The notes under the pieces: model-generated
What the model was told of the DNA's origin: nothing
The model's input: the letters and a program-made list of their open reading frames with translations, nothing else
Database searches by the model: none
Position numbers and translations under genes: made by a program
Part shown: positions 29,101-36,500 of the stretch, one piece after another
How positions within the stretch are numbered: position 1 is the stretch's first letter
Layout of the letters: each line of letters begins with the position of its first letter
Assembly (NCBI GenBank): GCA_002724185.1
Contig: PBOB01000095.1
Span: 1-47,105 of the forward strand
DNA: 47,105 nucleotides
Reading direction: 5' to 3'
Source: Acidiferrobacteraceae bacterium
Lineage (GTDB): Bacteria > Pseudomonadota > Gammaproteobacteria > Arenicellales > UBA868

Positions 29101-30696
29101 CGTTATTCAACACCTGGGGTTGGTTTAATTAGCCCCCCACCCCATCATGACGTATATTCCATAGAGGATTTAGCACAGCTAATATACGACCTAAAAAACG
29201 CTAACCCATTAGCTTGCATTAGTGTAAAACTTGTTTCGGAGGTAGGCGTTGGCACGATCGCTGCAGGTGTCGCGAAAGCACACGCAGATCTGATTCTAAT
29301 TTCTGGCGATAGTGGGGGGACTGGTGCTTCGGCGTTAACAAGCATTAAATACGCCGGATTACCGTGGGAGTTGGGGATTGCTGAAGCTCATCAGACTTTG
29401 GTACTGAACGACTTACGCAGTCGCGTAATCTTGCAGACCGATGGCGGTATAAAGACAGGCCGTGATGTTGTTATCGCGGCTATGTTAGGCGCTGAGGAGA
29501 TAGGGTTTTCAACCGCACCACTAATCGCTCTAGGCTGCATCATGATGCGTAAATGTCATCTAAATACTTGTCCTGTTGGAATTGCAACACAAGATCCAGA
29601 TTTAAGAAAAAAGTTTCAGGGTAAGCCAGAACACGTTATCAATTATCTCTTCATGGTAGCAGAAGAAGTACGTGGATACATGTCGAAGCTTGGATTTCAA
29701 ACATTTGATGACATGATTGGCCGTTCAGATATCCTGAGAGCTGGAGAGCACAGTGACGAGTGGAACGAACGAGGAATTGATCTGAAGTCCGTGTTACAGC
29801 CAGCGCAAAAACTCCATCCTGAGTCAAGTGTATATTGTAGTATTAGCCAAGATCATGGTTTAGATAGGTCAGTAGATAAAGTTGACTTGATTCCTAAGGC
29901 TGAAGGCGCGATATCCCGGAGAGAGTCAGTTAAGATAGAGTTACCAATTGCCAACGTAAATCGTGCCGCGGGCACAATGCTGAGTCATGTAGTGGTAAAG
30001 CGATGGGGAGAAGCTGGCTTACCAGATAACACTATCCACGTGAAGTTCTTTGGATCCGCTGGGCAGAGTTTCGGTGCCTGGCTTGCGAGAGGTATAACGC
30101 TGGAACTTGAAGGTGATGCGAACGATTATGTAGGTAAAGGATTGTCGGGTGGTCATGTCATTATCTATCCTCCAAATCAAAGTAAATTTTGCGCGGAAGA
30201 GAATATAATTGTCGGTAATGTAGTTTTGTATGGAGCGACTAGTGGGCGAGCGTTCGTTCGAGGGATGGCGGCCGAAAGATTTTGTATAAGAAATAGTGGA
30301 GCAGTAGCGGTAGTTGAGGGTGTTGGTGATCACGGCTGTGAATATATGACGGGGGGGCGTGTTGTTGTCCTTGGGCCTGTTGGGAGGAATTTTGCGGCTG
30401 GAATGTCTGGAGGTATTGCCTATGTGTTCGCACCAGATCTGGAGGCACTAAGCCTTAATTGTAACCTCGAAATGATTGTTCTAGAACGTATAGTAGATAA
30501 TACTGAAGACGCAGAATTATTGGGTTTAATTGAGGAGCACTATACACATACTGGTTCAAAGATAGCGAGAGCTTTATTGGATAGCTGGAGCTCGGCCAGG
30601 ACGAAGTTTGTCAGGGTAATCCCAAGAGACTACCAGAAGATTATTATGGCTAGACAAAAGAACCACGTGGTCAAATCAGTCAGTGATAAGTCATGA
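26125..30696 (+). CDS. gltB: Glutamate synthase (NADPH-type), large subunit
   Basis: The large GOGAT subunit turns 2-oxoglutarate and glutamine into two glutamates. It has 1523 residues, normal for the bacterial alpha subunit. Cys21, in ESCGVGF, should become the N-terminal nucleophile of the glutaminase domain after removal of a 20-residue propeptide. The amidotransferase domain runs to about 430 (RFSTNTFPSW, HNGEINTLRGN). A central domain follows to about 780. The FMN/synthase barrel at about 860-1230 contains GEGGED and the 3Fe-4S cysteines near 1138-1149 (CIMMRKCHLNTC). The glycine-rich GXGXG domain closes the protein. gltD follows after 75 bases. Confidence 0.98.
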   Translation: MMQVRPGKIGLYDPSFEHESCGVGFVAHIGGEHSHSIIEDAQEILLRMDHRGAVGAESNTGDGSGILTALPHEFFERVAHDELNAQLPARDRYGAGLVFLPHDHQERKKCKDVMNNLVSEQGQRLIGWRRVPVLAEESELGETARASEPYMEHVLIAASDSTSKDEFERCLYMIRKKSSHYLQNGHVGNQSGMFYICSLSNSILVYKGMLRTSQLATYFPDLCDTDYISNLAMVHSRFSTNTFPSWDRAQPQRLMAHNGEINTLRGNLNWMRAREGVMDSELFGQELKEIFPIIEPDCSDSGSFDNVLEFLLMSGRELPEAMMMMVPEAWQKHRYMEDSKRSFYEYHSTLMEPWDGPASIAFTDGRYVGAILDRNGLRPSRYYLTVDDRVIMASEVGVLPVPPNKVREKGRLQPGRMFLVDLLNKRLVPDAEVKEKQARAKPYTDWLRKQRIKLSNLPVDEENIRGLNADTLLSRLHAFGYTQETLQFMLIPLVNEARDPIGSMGNDAPLSFLTNKPRLVYDYFKQLFAQVTNPAIDPIREDIVMSLSCYVGPEGNLLQPIETTCHRLLVDNPILTNRQLRAIQVIQVGEWQAKTIDVTFDYGLGISGMRESIERACTEAESAVDLGYSLVVLSDRGVSRKTPGVSMLLVGSAVHQHLVRSAKRSRIGLVVETGEASEVHHHCLLLGYGIDAINPYLAYEALWQARRDSKLLDSLDSDEVVVEAYRLAVSKGIMKVMAKMGISTLQSYKGAQIFEAVGLSSEVIDLCFTHTSSRIEGIGFEAIASDILDRHRAAFFEDSFNQRGNLPNPGEYHWRPGGHKHAWNPTTISNVQKAAIHNDISAYQVFADQVNCESSNRLTLRGLMDFDFDGVDAIPIEHVESSATIVRRFCTGAMSFGSISPEAHETLAVAMNRVGGRSNTGEGGEDPDRFETQTNGDSRRSAIKQVASGRFGVTAWYLTNADEIQIKVAQGAKPGEGGELPGIKVDEQIARIRYSTPGVGLISPPPHHDVYSIEDLAQLIYDLKNANPLACISVKLVSEVGVGTIAAGVAKAHADLILISGDSGGTGASALTSIKYAGLPWELGIAEAHQTLVLNDLRSRVILQTDGGIKTGRDVVIAAMLGAEEIGFSTAPLIALGCIMMRKCHLNTCPVGIATQDPDLRKKFQGKPEHVINYLFMVAEEVRGYMSKLGFQTFDDMIGRSDILRAGEHSDEWNERGIDLKSVLQPAQKLHPESSVYCSISQDHGLDRSVDKVDLIPKAEGAISRRESVKIELPIANVNRAAGTMLSHVVVKRWGEAGLPDNTIHVKFFGSAGQSFGAWLARGITLELEGDANDYVGKGLSGGHVIIYPPNQSKFCAEENIIVGNVVLYGATSGRAFVRGMAAERFCIRNSGAVAVVEGVGDHGCEYMTGGRVVVLGPVGRNFAAGMSGGIAYVFAPDLEALSLNCNLEMIVLERIVDNTEDAELLGLIEEHYTHTGSKIARALLDSWSSARTKFVRVIPRDYQKIIMARQKNHVVKSVSDKS

Positions 30697-30771
30697 AAAA
30701 AGATAAGTTAAGAAGTGATCCTATATATGGAGATAGTAAATTTCCGTTGCACGATTTCTTGGAGATTATAG

Positions 30772-32313
30772 TTGGGTAAAAAAACCGGTTTCATAGAGTT
30801 TGCTCGGGCAGGTATTCAATACCGAGATCCAATTGAGCGTATAGGCGATTTTTCAGATATTACAACTCCCTCATCTGATGAGGCAATAAAGATTCAAGGG
30901 TCTCGATGTATGGATTGTGGTGTTCCTTTTTGCCAGTCTCACTATGGATGCCCTGTGGATAATCTCATTCCTGAGTGGAATGATCTAGTTTATCAAGATT
31001 CTTGGAAGGAGGCCTTTGCTCGTCTTCAAGAAACTAACAACTTCCCTGAGTTTACTGGGCGGGTCTGTCCTGCCCCCTGTGAGAGTGCTTGTGTGCTCGG
31101 TATCACAGATCCAGCTGTTACTATTAAGCGTATTGAGAGCGCAATTATTGATCGCAGTTATGAGGAGGGGTGGGTTGCTCCTTATATTCCAAAAGCTCGC
31201 ACTGGCTACAGCATTGCGATTGCTGGTTCTGGCCCAGCTGGGCTAGCTGCCGCTGATCAGCTTAATCAGTGTGGCCACTCTGTAACAGTTTATGAACGAG
31301 CTGATCGGCTTGGTGGGTTACTAACCTATGGCATTCCAAATATGAAACTAGAACAGGATATTGTTGATCGAAGAATCCATTTACTGAGCCAATCTGGGAT
31401 CGAGTTTATTACAGAAACTAATATCGGTTCTTCATTTCCCTGCGATGATGGACATTTGATTAAAATACTTGAAGCAGCTGGTCAAGCTATTAGGCATATA
31501 CCAGTGACCCAAGTACTGGAGAAGCATGAGGTTCTATTGCTTGCAACTGGCGCAACTACTCCTAAAGACTTAGAGATCCCAGGAAGACATCTTTTAGGGA
31601 TTCATTTTGCTATGGAATATCTGACTCGCAGTACGCGGGAGGTGCTAGGCGATGAGGATTCATCGTTGTCTGCCAAAGATAAGGATGTAGTTGTTATTGG
31701 TGGGGGCGACACTGGTGCGGACTGTATAGCTACATCGCTACGCCAAGAATGTCGTAGCGTTACAAATTTTGAATTACTATCTAAACCGGCAGAAAATAGG
31801 TTACACAGTAATCCATGGCCTGAGTGGCCACTTATTTATCGAGTTGAGTATGCACATGCCGAGTCTGAGGCAAAATTTGGTAAAGATCCTCGCTCGTATT
31901 GTGTGCTATCTAAGGAATTCATTGGGGACGCCACAGGTCGAGTTACTGGTATCCGAACGGTTGACGTTGAATGGGATGCCAATGCAGGAGCTACACCATT
32001 TAAAGAAATACCAAATAGTGAACGACTATGGCAATGTGATCTGGTATTGCTATCGATGGGTTTTATTGGCCCAGAACATGCTGTTTCCGAAGATCTTGGA
32101 TTGCAATATGACTCTAATTCAAATTATCAGGCCATTTATGGCGATTTTAAATGCAGCGAGCCTCGCGTCTTTGCAGCCGGTGATTGTCGTCGGGGACAGT
32201 CATTAGTTGTGTGGGCTATTAATGAAGGGAGAGGCGCCGCTGGGTCAATCAATGATTTTCTCGAAGATACTTCCCGAGCAAACGGTAATAATGACAATGC
32301 GAAATATTCATAA
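30772..32313 (+). CDS. gltD: Glutamate synthase, small subunit
   Basis: The beta subunit passes electrons from NADPH through FAD and 4Fe-4S clusters to GltB. Translation begins at TTG 30772, with GGAG nine bases upstream; the residues after it (GKKTGFIEFAR) fit the family's start. The 513-residue protein has the N-terminal cysteine cluster (CMDCGVPFC, CPVDNLIP, CPAPCESAC). An FAD-binding GSGPAGLAAA motif lies near residue 153, and an NADPH-binding GGGDTGADC motif near residue 316. The C-terminal FAD segment includes FAAGDCRRGQSLVVWAI. Its end overlaps the pyrF start by about 20 bases. Confidence 0.97.
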   Translation: MGKKTGFIEFARAGIQYRDPIERIGDFSDITTPSSDEAIKIQGSRCMDCGVPFCQSHYGCPVDNLIPEWNDLVYQDSWKEAFARLQETNNFPEFTGRVCPAPCESACVLGITDPAVTIKRIESAIIDRSYEEGWVAPYIPKARTGYSIAIAGSGPAGLAAADQLNQCGHSVTVYERADRLGGLLTYGIPNMKLEQDIVDRRIHLLSQSGIEFITETNIGSSFPCDDGHLIKILEAAGQAIRHIPVTQVLEKHEVLLLATGATTPKDLEIPGRHLLGIHFAMEYLTRSTREVLGDEDSSLSAKDKDVVVIGGGDTGADCIATSLRQECRSVTNFELLSKPAENRLHSNPWPEWPLIYRVEYAHAESEAKFGKDPRSYCVLSKEFIGDATGRVTGIRTVDVEWDANAGATPFKEIPNSERLWQCDLVLLSMGFIGPEHAVSEDLGLQYDSNSNYQAIYGDFKCSEPRVFAAGDCRRGQSLVVWAINEGRGAAGSINDFLEDTSRANGNNDNAKYS

Positions 32314-33007
32314 TTTAGATCGCTTAATTGTTGCTCTAGACGTTCCATCAGTAGAAGTGGCATCTAGGATCGTTGCAAAATTGGGGGATCAAGTGCGCTT
32401 CTATAAAGTAGGTCTAGAACTTTTTTTGAGTGGAGAAATATTTCATTTTCTAGATTGGTTGCTTGATCGTGATAAAAAAATATTTGTTGATCTAAAGCTC
32501 TTTGATGTACCCGCAACTGTGGCACGCGCTATAAAGCAGTTAAACGGTAGAGGCATCACGTTCACTACCGTGCATGGGAACGATTCAATGATTAAAGCAG
32601 CGGTTGAGGCGGGTAGTGATGTGAATATATTAGCTGTAACAGCACTTACCAGCTTAGATCGAGGAGACCTAGTTGACTTGGGATTTCAATGCGATATAGA
32701 TAGATTGGTACTGTCTAGAGCTGCAAGAGCTTTGGATTATGGATGCGCTGGTATAGTAGCTTCGGGTCAAGAAGCAGCTATTGTTCGAAGGGAGGTTGGA
32801 GAAGCTTTGGTCATTGTGACGCCGGGGATAAGACCAGTTGAAAATGACGATGATCAAAAAAGAGTGGTAACTGTGCAGGATGCGCTGTATGCCGGAGCCG
32901 ACTATGTTGTTGTGGGTCGCCCAATACGCGATTCAAAAAATCCTTTTTCAGCAGCCAGGTCTCTACAGGCCGAGATAATTACAGCTCTTGACAATGTTAG
33001 TCAATAG
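32291..33007 (+). CDS. pyrF: Orotidine 5'-phosphate decarboxylase
   Basis: PyrF makes UMP from OMP, the last step of de novo pyrimidine synthesis. The frame opens at 32207 inside gltD, but ATG 32291 or 32297 gives the normal N-terminus leading into LDRLIVALDVP, with 236-238 residues. The catalytic Asp-Lys-Asp array is in DLKLFDVPATV. The C-terminal phosphate-binding VTPGIRP and GADYVVVGRPI segments are present. It overlaps gltD by about 20 bases, linking pyrimidine synthesis to glutamate synthase; this coupling is not usual for either gene. Confidence 0.96.
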   Translation: MTMRNIHNLDRLIVALDVPSVEVASRIVAKLGDQVRFYKVGLELFLSGEIFHFLDWLLDRDKKIFVDLKLFDVPATVARAIKQLNGRGITFTTVHGNDSMIKAAVEAGSDVNILAVTALTSLDRGDLVDLGFQCDIDRLVLSRAARALDYGCAGIVASGQEAAIVRREVGEALVIVTPGIRPVENDDDQKRVVTVQDALYAGADYVVVGRPIRDSKNPFSAARSLQAEIITALDNVSQ

Positions 33008-33055
33008 CTGAAGGTTTATCTAACACTAGAGATGATCTTAGGGGTATATCGAGAT

Positions 33056-33817
33056 TTAATCATTTACCGGAACGGTATAATTGAGAGCAAGTCGCCCCCC
33101 GTCTGCGTAAATACATTGTCCCGTAATGTATGATGAATCTTGGCAGGCTAGGAATACTGCAATTTTGGCCACTTCTTCTGTTGTGCCGCATCGGCCCATG
33201 GGCGTTCTCGATAGGATCGAGTGCCGTTTATCGTCATCCGTCATAACTTGCTCCAATAGCTCTGTCATTATACTACCGGGACCTATTGCATTGACGCGTA
33301 TTCCACTACTAGCAAGCGCTATTGCCATAACTCGTGTTAATTGATCTAAACCGCCTTTAGAAATATTGTAGGGAAGAATATTAGGTATCGCCGTAATTCC
33401 ATTTACAGAAGACATATTAATGATGCTTCCATGACCAGCTAACACCATGTGGCGAGCTGTAGCTTGACTAAGCAGGAATGCTCCCTTCAGATTTACATTA
33501 ATCACATCATCAAAATCTTGTTCAGTTATATCGAGAACATCACCACTTCTTAGGATCCCAGCATTATTTACACAGATATCGATTTTTCTATGTTTAGCAA
33601 TGATCTCATTAACGGAATTTTGAATGTCAGAGTTTTGCGCTACATCGCAATGAATAAATTCCGAATTAGGAATCGTAGCGCATGCCTGCGATCCATTTTC
33701 ATCATTTATATCTAGAATGACAACGTGGGCGCCTTCTTTAGAGAATAGTTGGGCTATGCTATAGCCAATGCCTTGGGCGCCACCGCTGACTATAGCAACC
33801 TGATTATTGAGTTTCAT
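33056..33817 (-). CDS. Short-chain dehydrogenase/reductase (SDR family)
   Basis: This 253-residue protein is a classical SDR oxidoreductase with an unassigned substrate. The cofactor motif GGAQGIG is at 12-18, and NNAG at 84-87. The catalytic set is Ser137 (or the adjacent Ser136), Tyr150 and Lys154. Asp36, at the end of the second strand, favours NAD(H) over NADP(H). The C-terminal region with a TGQCIYADGG segment is standard. It stands alone on the minus strand between pyrF and lpxD, so the neighbours give no clue to the substrate. FabG itself is unlikely, because no fab genes are nearby and the cofactor preference differs. Confidence 0.85.
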   Translation of the reverse strand: MKLNNQVAIVSGGAQGIGYSIAQLFSKEGAHVVILDINDENGSQACATIPNSEFIHCDVAQNSDIQNSVNEIIAKHRKIDICVNNAGILRSGDVLDITEQDFDDVINVNLKGAFLLSQATARHMVLAGHGSIINMSSVNGITAIPNILPYNISKGGLDQLTRVMAIALASSGIRVNAIGPGSIMTELLEQVMTDDDKRHSILSRTPMGRCGTTEEVAKIAVFLACQDSSYITGQCIYADGGRLALNYTVPVND

Positions 33818-33988
33818 AGCAATTCATTAGGATAATTTCAAAATAAAGGATTAGACCATATGGTTTGATACAATGTGCTCTTTGAATTATTTATCGGGCG
33901 AAGTCAGTAACACAAGGTAGAATGCTTGTAGTTTAACCGACCCATCAGTAATTGTCGGGTCATTTCCTGTTTAGAGAGGTGGACTATA

Positions 33989-34999
33989 TTGAAACTGAGA
34001 GACATTGCTACTGGAATTAACGGAGATTATCGTGGTGATGGAGATACTGAGATCTATGGCGTTTCCTCAGTGACTGCAGCTGGTCCTGGACAGCTAACAT
34101 TTGTAGCAAAAAATCGCTTTCGTCGTCTTCTTAGCAATTGTAACGCCTCTGCGGTCATCCTCCGCAAAGATAACCTTTCTGATTGGAGCGGCTCCGCAAT
34201 TATCTGCGAGGATCCCTACGTTGGTTACGCTCGGGCTGCCCAATTGCTCGCTCCAACATCAGCGTTAGAGCCTGGGATACATGATACGGCAACCATATCT
34301 TCAAGCGCAGAGGTTAATTCTCTAGCGTCGATTGGAGTAAACTGCGTTATAGAGCCCGGTGTTAAGATTGACGAGGGTGTAGTAGTGGGGCATGGATGCA
34401 TTGTCTCCGAAGGTGTATCTATAGGTGCTATGACCACTTTACACAGTAATGTGACTATATATCATGATGTGGCAATCGGTAAGCGTTGCATAATCCATAG
34501 TGGTGCCGTTTTGGGTAGTGATGGCTTCGGGAATGCTAAGGATATTGATCGCTGGGTGCGAATTCCACAGGTTGGTTCCTTGAGGATTGGTGATGATGTA
34601 CAGATTGGTGCTAACTCGACGATTGATCGAGGCACTTTAGAGGATACGACTATTGGAAATGATGTGGTCATCGATAACCAAGTACATATTGGTCATAATT
34701 GTAATATTGGTGACCATGTTGGTATTGCAGGATGTGTAGGGATAGCTGGCAGTGTAGAAATTGGTCAACGTTGTACACTGGCAGGGGGAGTCGGTCTTGT
34801 TGACAATATCCAACTAGGTGACGATGTTCATATTACTGCAATGAGCTTAGTTTCAGCTTCTATTACTACGCCAGGTACGTACTCTTCTGGTACGGCTCAC
34901 ATGCCTCACGGGCAATGGAAAAGAAGTGCAATTCGATTCCGACAGTTAGATGAGTCAATAAAGCGTCTAAGCAATGTGGAGCGGAAGCTGGGCAAATAG
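33989..34999 (+). CDS. lpxD: UDP-3-O-acyl-glucosamine N-acyltransferase
   Basis: LpxD adds the second 3-hydroxyacyl chain to UDP-acyl-glucosamine in lipid A synthesis. The start is TTG 33989, preceded by the strong purine run GAGAGGTGG at 33974-33982. The 336-residue protein has the N-terminal uridine-binding domain (LTFVAKNRFRR) followed by left-handed beta-helix hexapeptide repeats from about residue 100. The catalytic histidine is His236 in VHIGHNC. The C-terminal helix is typical. The gene is away from the usual bamA-lpxD-fabZ-lpxA cluster. Its stop codon abuts the convergent bpt stop with no base between them. Confidence 0.96.
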   Translation: MKLRDIATGINGDYRGDGDTEIYGVSSVTAAGPGQLTFVAKNRFRRLLSNCNASAVILRKDNLSDWSGSAIICEDPYVGYARAAQLLAPTSALEPGIHDTATISSSAEVNSLASIGVNCVIEPGVKIDEGVVVGHGCIVSEGVSIGAMTTLHSNVTIYHDVAIGKRCIIHSGAVLGSDGFGNAKDIDRWVRIPQVGSLRIGDDVQIGANSTIDRGTLEDTTIGNDVVIDNQVHIGHNCNIGDHVGIAGCVGIAGSVEIGQRCTLAGGVGLVDNIQLGDDVHITAMSLVSASITTPGTYSSGTAHMPHGQWKRSAIRFRQLDESIKRLSNVERKLGK

Positions 35000-35716
35000 T
35001 TAGGCTATATTGCACCACTCACCAATCTCGGTATCGAACGCTTCTAGCGGTGAGAAATTTTCCTTGTAACGCATTTTTGAGCAATCTGCGATCCAGTATC
35101 CTAGGTAAAGAAACTCATAGTCTATTTGTCGAGCAAGTTCAATCTGATTGAGAATGGCCAGTGTGCCTAGGCTGCGGCGCTCTTCAATAGGATCAAAGAA
35201 GGTATATACTGCGGACAATCCATTCGCGACATGATCGACTACCGATACGCCAACTAAACGTCGTCTAATCCGCATCTCGATCAAGAAAGTGTCTATATTA
35301 GATTGCACAAGAAATTGTTGATATTTCTCAGGATCGGAGTCATCCATGCTATCACCACTGTGTCTTATTGCCTGATATTTCCTATAGAGCCAAAAATGCT
35401 CGTCACTATACGAGGGCGAACGAAAATCATAACGGACATCATCGTTCTTGACGACGGTTCGTTTTTGAGATCGATTAGGGGTAAAGTTTTTAACTGGTAT
35501 TCTGACTGACCGACATGCCATACAAGCAGGGCAGTGAGGTCGATAATATAGCTTTCCATTACGACGAAATCCACTACGGATCAGATTGTCATAGAGTGGA
35601 GGTGTGACCTCAAATCTAGGATCTACTAAGAGGTTAGCAGCTTCGCGATCCTTCAGGTAGGGACATGAATGAGTTGTCGACTTGTAGAGGTCAGGGATAC
35701 TTTGTTGTTGCGTCAT
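35000..35716 (-). CDS. bpt: Aspartate/glutamate leucyl(arginyl)-tRNA-protein transferase (Bpt)
   Basis: Bpt attaches leucine from Leu-tRNA to proteins with N-terminal Asp or Glu, marking them for ClpS-ClpAP in the N-degron pathway. The 238-residue sequence carries the ATE N-terminal signature SCPYLKDREAANLLVDPR, a CPACMACRSVRIPV segment and the C-terminal YTFFDPIEERRSLG and FLYLGYWI motifs. Four cysteines in the N-terminal part match the set that binds an iron-sulfur cluster in eukaryotic ATE1; whether this one does so is an inference. Its ATG overlaps the aat stop as ATGA, so both transferases are co-translated. Confidence 0.93.
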   Translation of the reverse strand: MTQQQSIPDLYKSTTHSCPYLKDREAANLLVDPRFEVTPPLYDNLIRSGFRRNGKLYYRPHCPACMACRSVRIPVKNFTPNRSQKRTVVKNDDVRYDFRSPSYSDEHFWLYRKYQAIRHSGDSMDDSDPEKYQQFLVQSNIDTFLIEMRIRRRLVGVSVVDHVANGLSAVYTFFDPIEERRSLGTLAILNQIELARQIDYEFLYLGYWIADCSKMRYKENFSPLEAFDTEIGEWCNIA

Positions 35717-36435
35717 GTTAAATTAGCTACAGGCATCCTGCAGTACCATGAATTGTCAGCAGCATTTACTCCTATGTTGTCCTTAAGTATTTGCATAAAG
35801 TAGTTTCTACTAATATTTTCGGCGCCAAGAGAGAAAAGATGTTTGGAAGGAAGTTGACAGTCGACTAGGCTGAAGTTTTTTCTTTGCATTTGCCAGTCAA
35901 GTCCAACTAGGGCTACTTTCGATGCATCCCTTTGGTGAGAGAACATACTTTCTCCAAAAAACACCCGACCAAGCGCAACACCATATAGTCCACCCACAAG
36001 CTCTTTTTCGGACCATACTTCAATTGAATGGGCATTACCACATTGAAACAAATCGCAGTAGGCCATGCGCATATCATCTGTGATCCATATTGCCTCATTA
36101 TCGTCACTTCGTCGACTGCATGCTTCAATCACTTCAGTAAATGCTTCGTCCATAGTTATTCGGAAGCCGCTGTTTCTAAGAGTTTTTTTTAAGCTTCGAG
36201 ATATTTTTAGCTTTCCCGGGATAAGCACTGTACGGGGTTGTGGTGACCACCATAATATTGGTTGTCCTTCGCTGTACCAGGGGAAGATGCCTTGGCGATA
36301 AGCGCTTAGTAGTCTCTCCCGACTTAAGTCACCACCGATTGCAAGCAAGCCTTCCTCAGTTGCTTCATCTATTGGTGGGAATGCATAGTCCAAATTTGTG
36401 GTCATAGGTAGATGAAATCCCTGGTATCGCCGCAT
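35713..36435 (-). CDS. aat: Leucyl/phenylalanyl-tRNA-protein transferase
   Basis: Aat adds Leu or Phe to proteins with N-terminal Lys or Arg, feeding the same ClpS pathway as Bpt. The 240-residue protein shows the diagnostic PILWWSPQPRTVL segment, GGLYGVALGRVFFGESMFS, the ASKVAL stretch, and LVDCQLPSKHLFSLGAENISR. It is the first gene of the aat-bpt pair; its stop overlaps the bpt start. No clpS or clpA lies in the window. Its own upstream gap to the GNAT-like gene is 65 bases. Confidence 0.96.
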   Translation of the reverse strand: MRRYQGFHLPMTTNLDYAFPPIDEATEEGLLAIGGDLSRERLLSAYRQGIFPWYSEGQPILWWSPQPRTVLIPGKLKISRSLKKTLRNSGFRITMDEAFTEVIEACSRRSDDNEAIWITDDMRMAYCDLFQCGNAHSIEVWSEKELVGGLYGVALGRVFFGESMFSHQRDASKVALVGLDWQMQRKNFSLVDCQLPSKHLFSLGAENISRNYFMQILKDNIGVNAADNSWYCRMPVANLT

Positions 36436-36500
36436 AAATTATTCACAAAGTTTTTCACAAACGCTGCTGTAGACAGTCTAATTTATTTAAACGGGTAACT

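Noticed and set aside
33937-33961. Short inverted repeat before lpxD (CCGAC/GTCGG or GACCC/GGGTC)
   Set aside because: Five-base arms with two mutually exclusive pairings; too weak to call.
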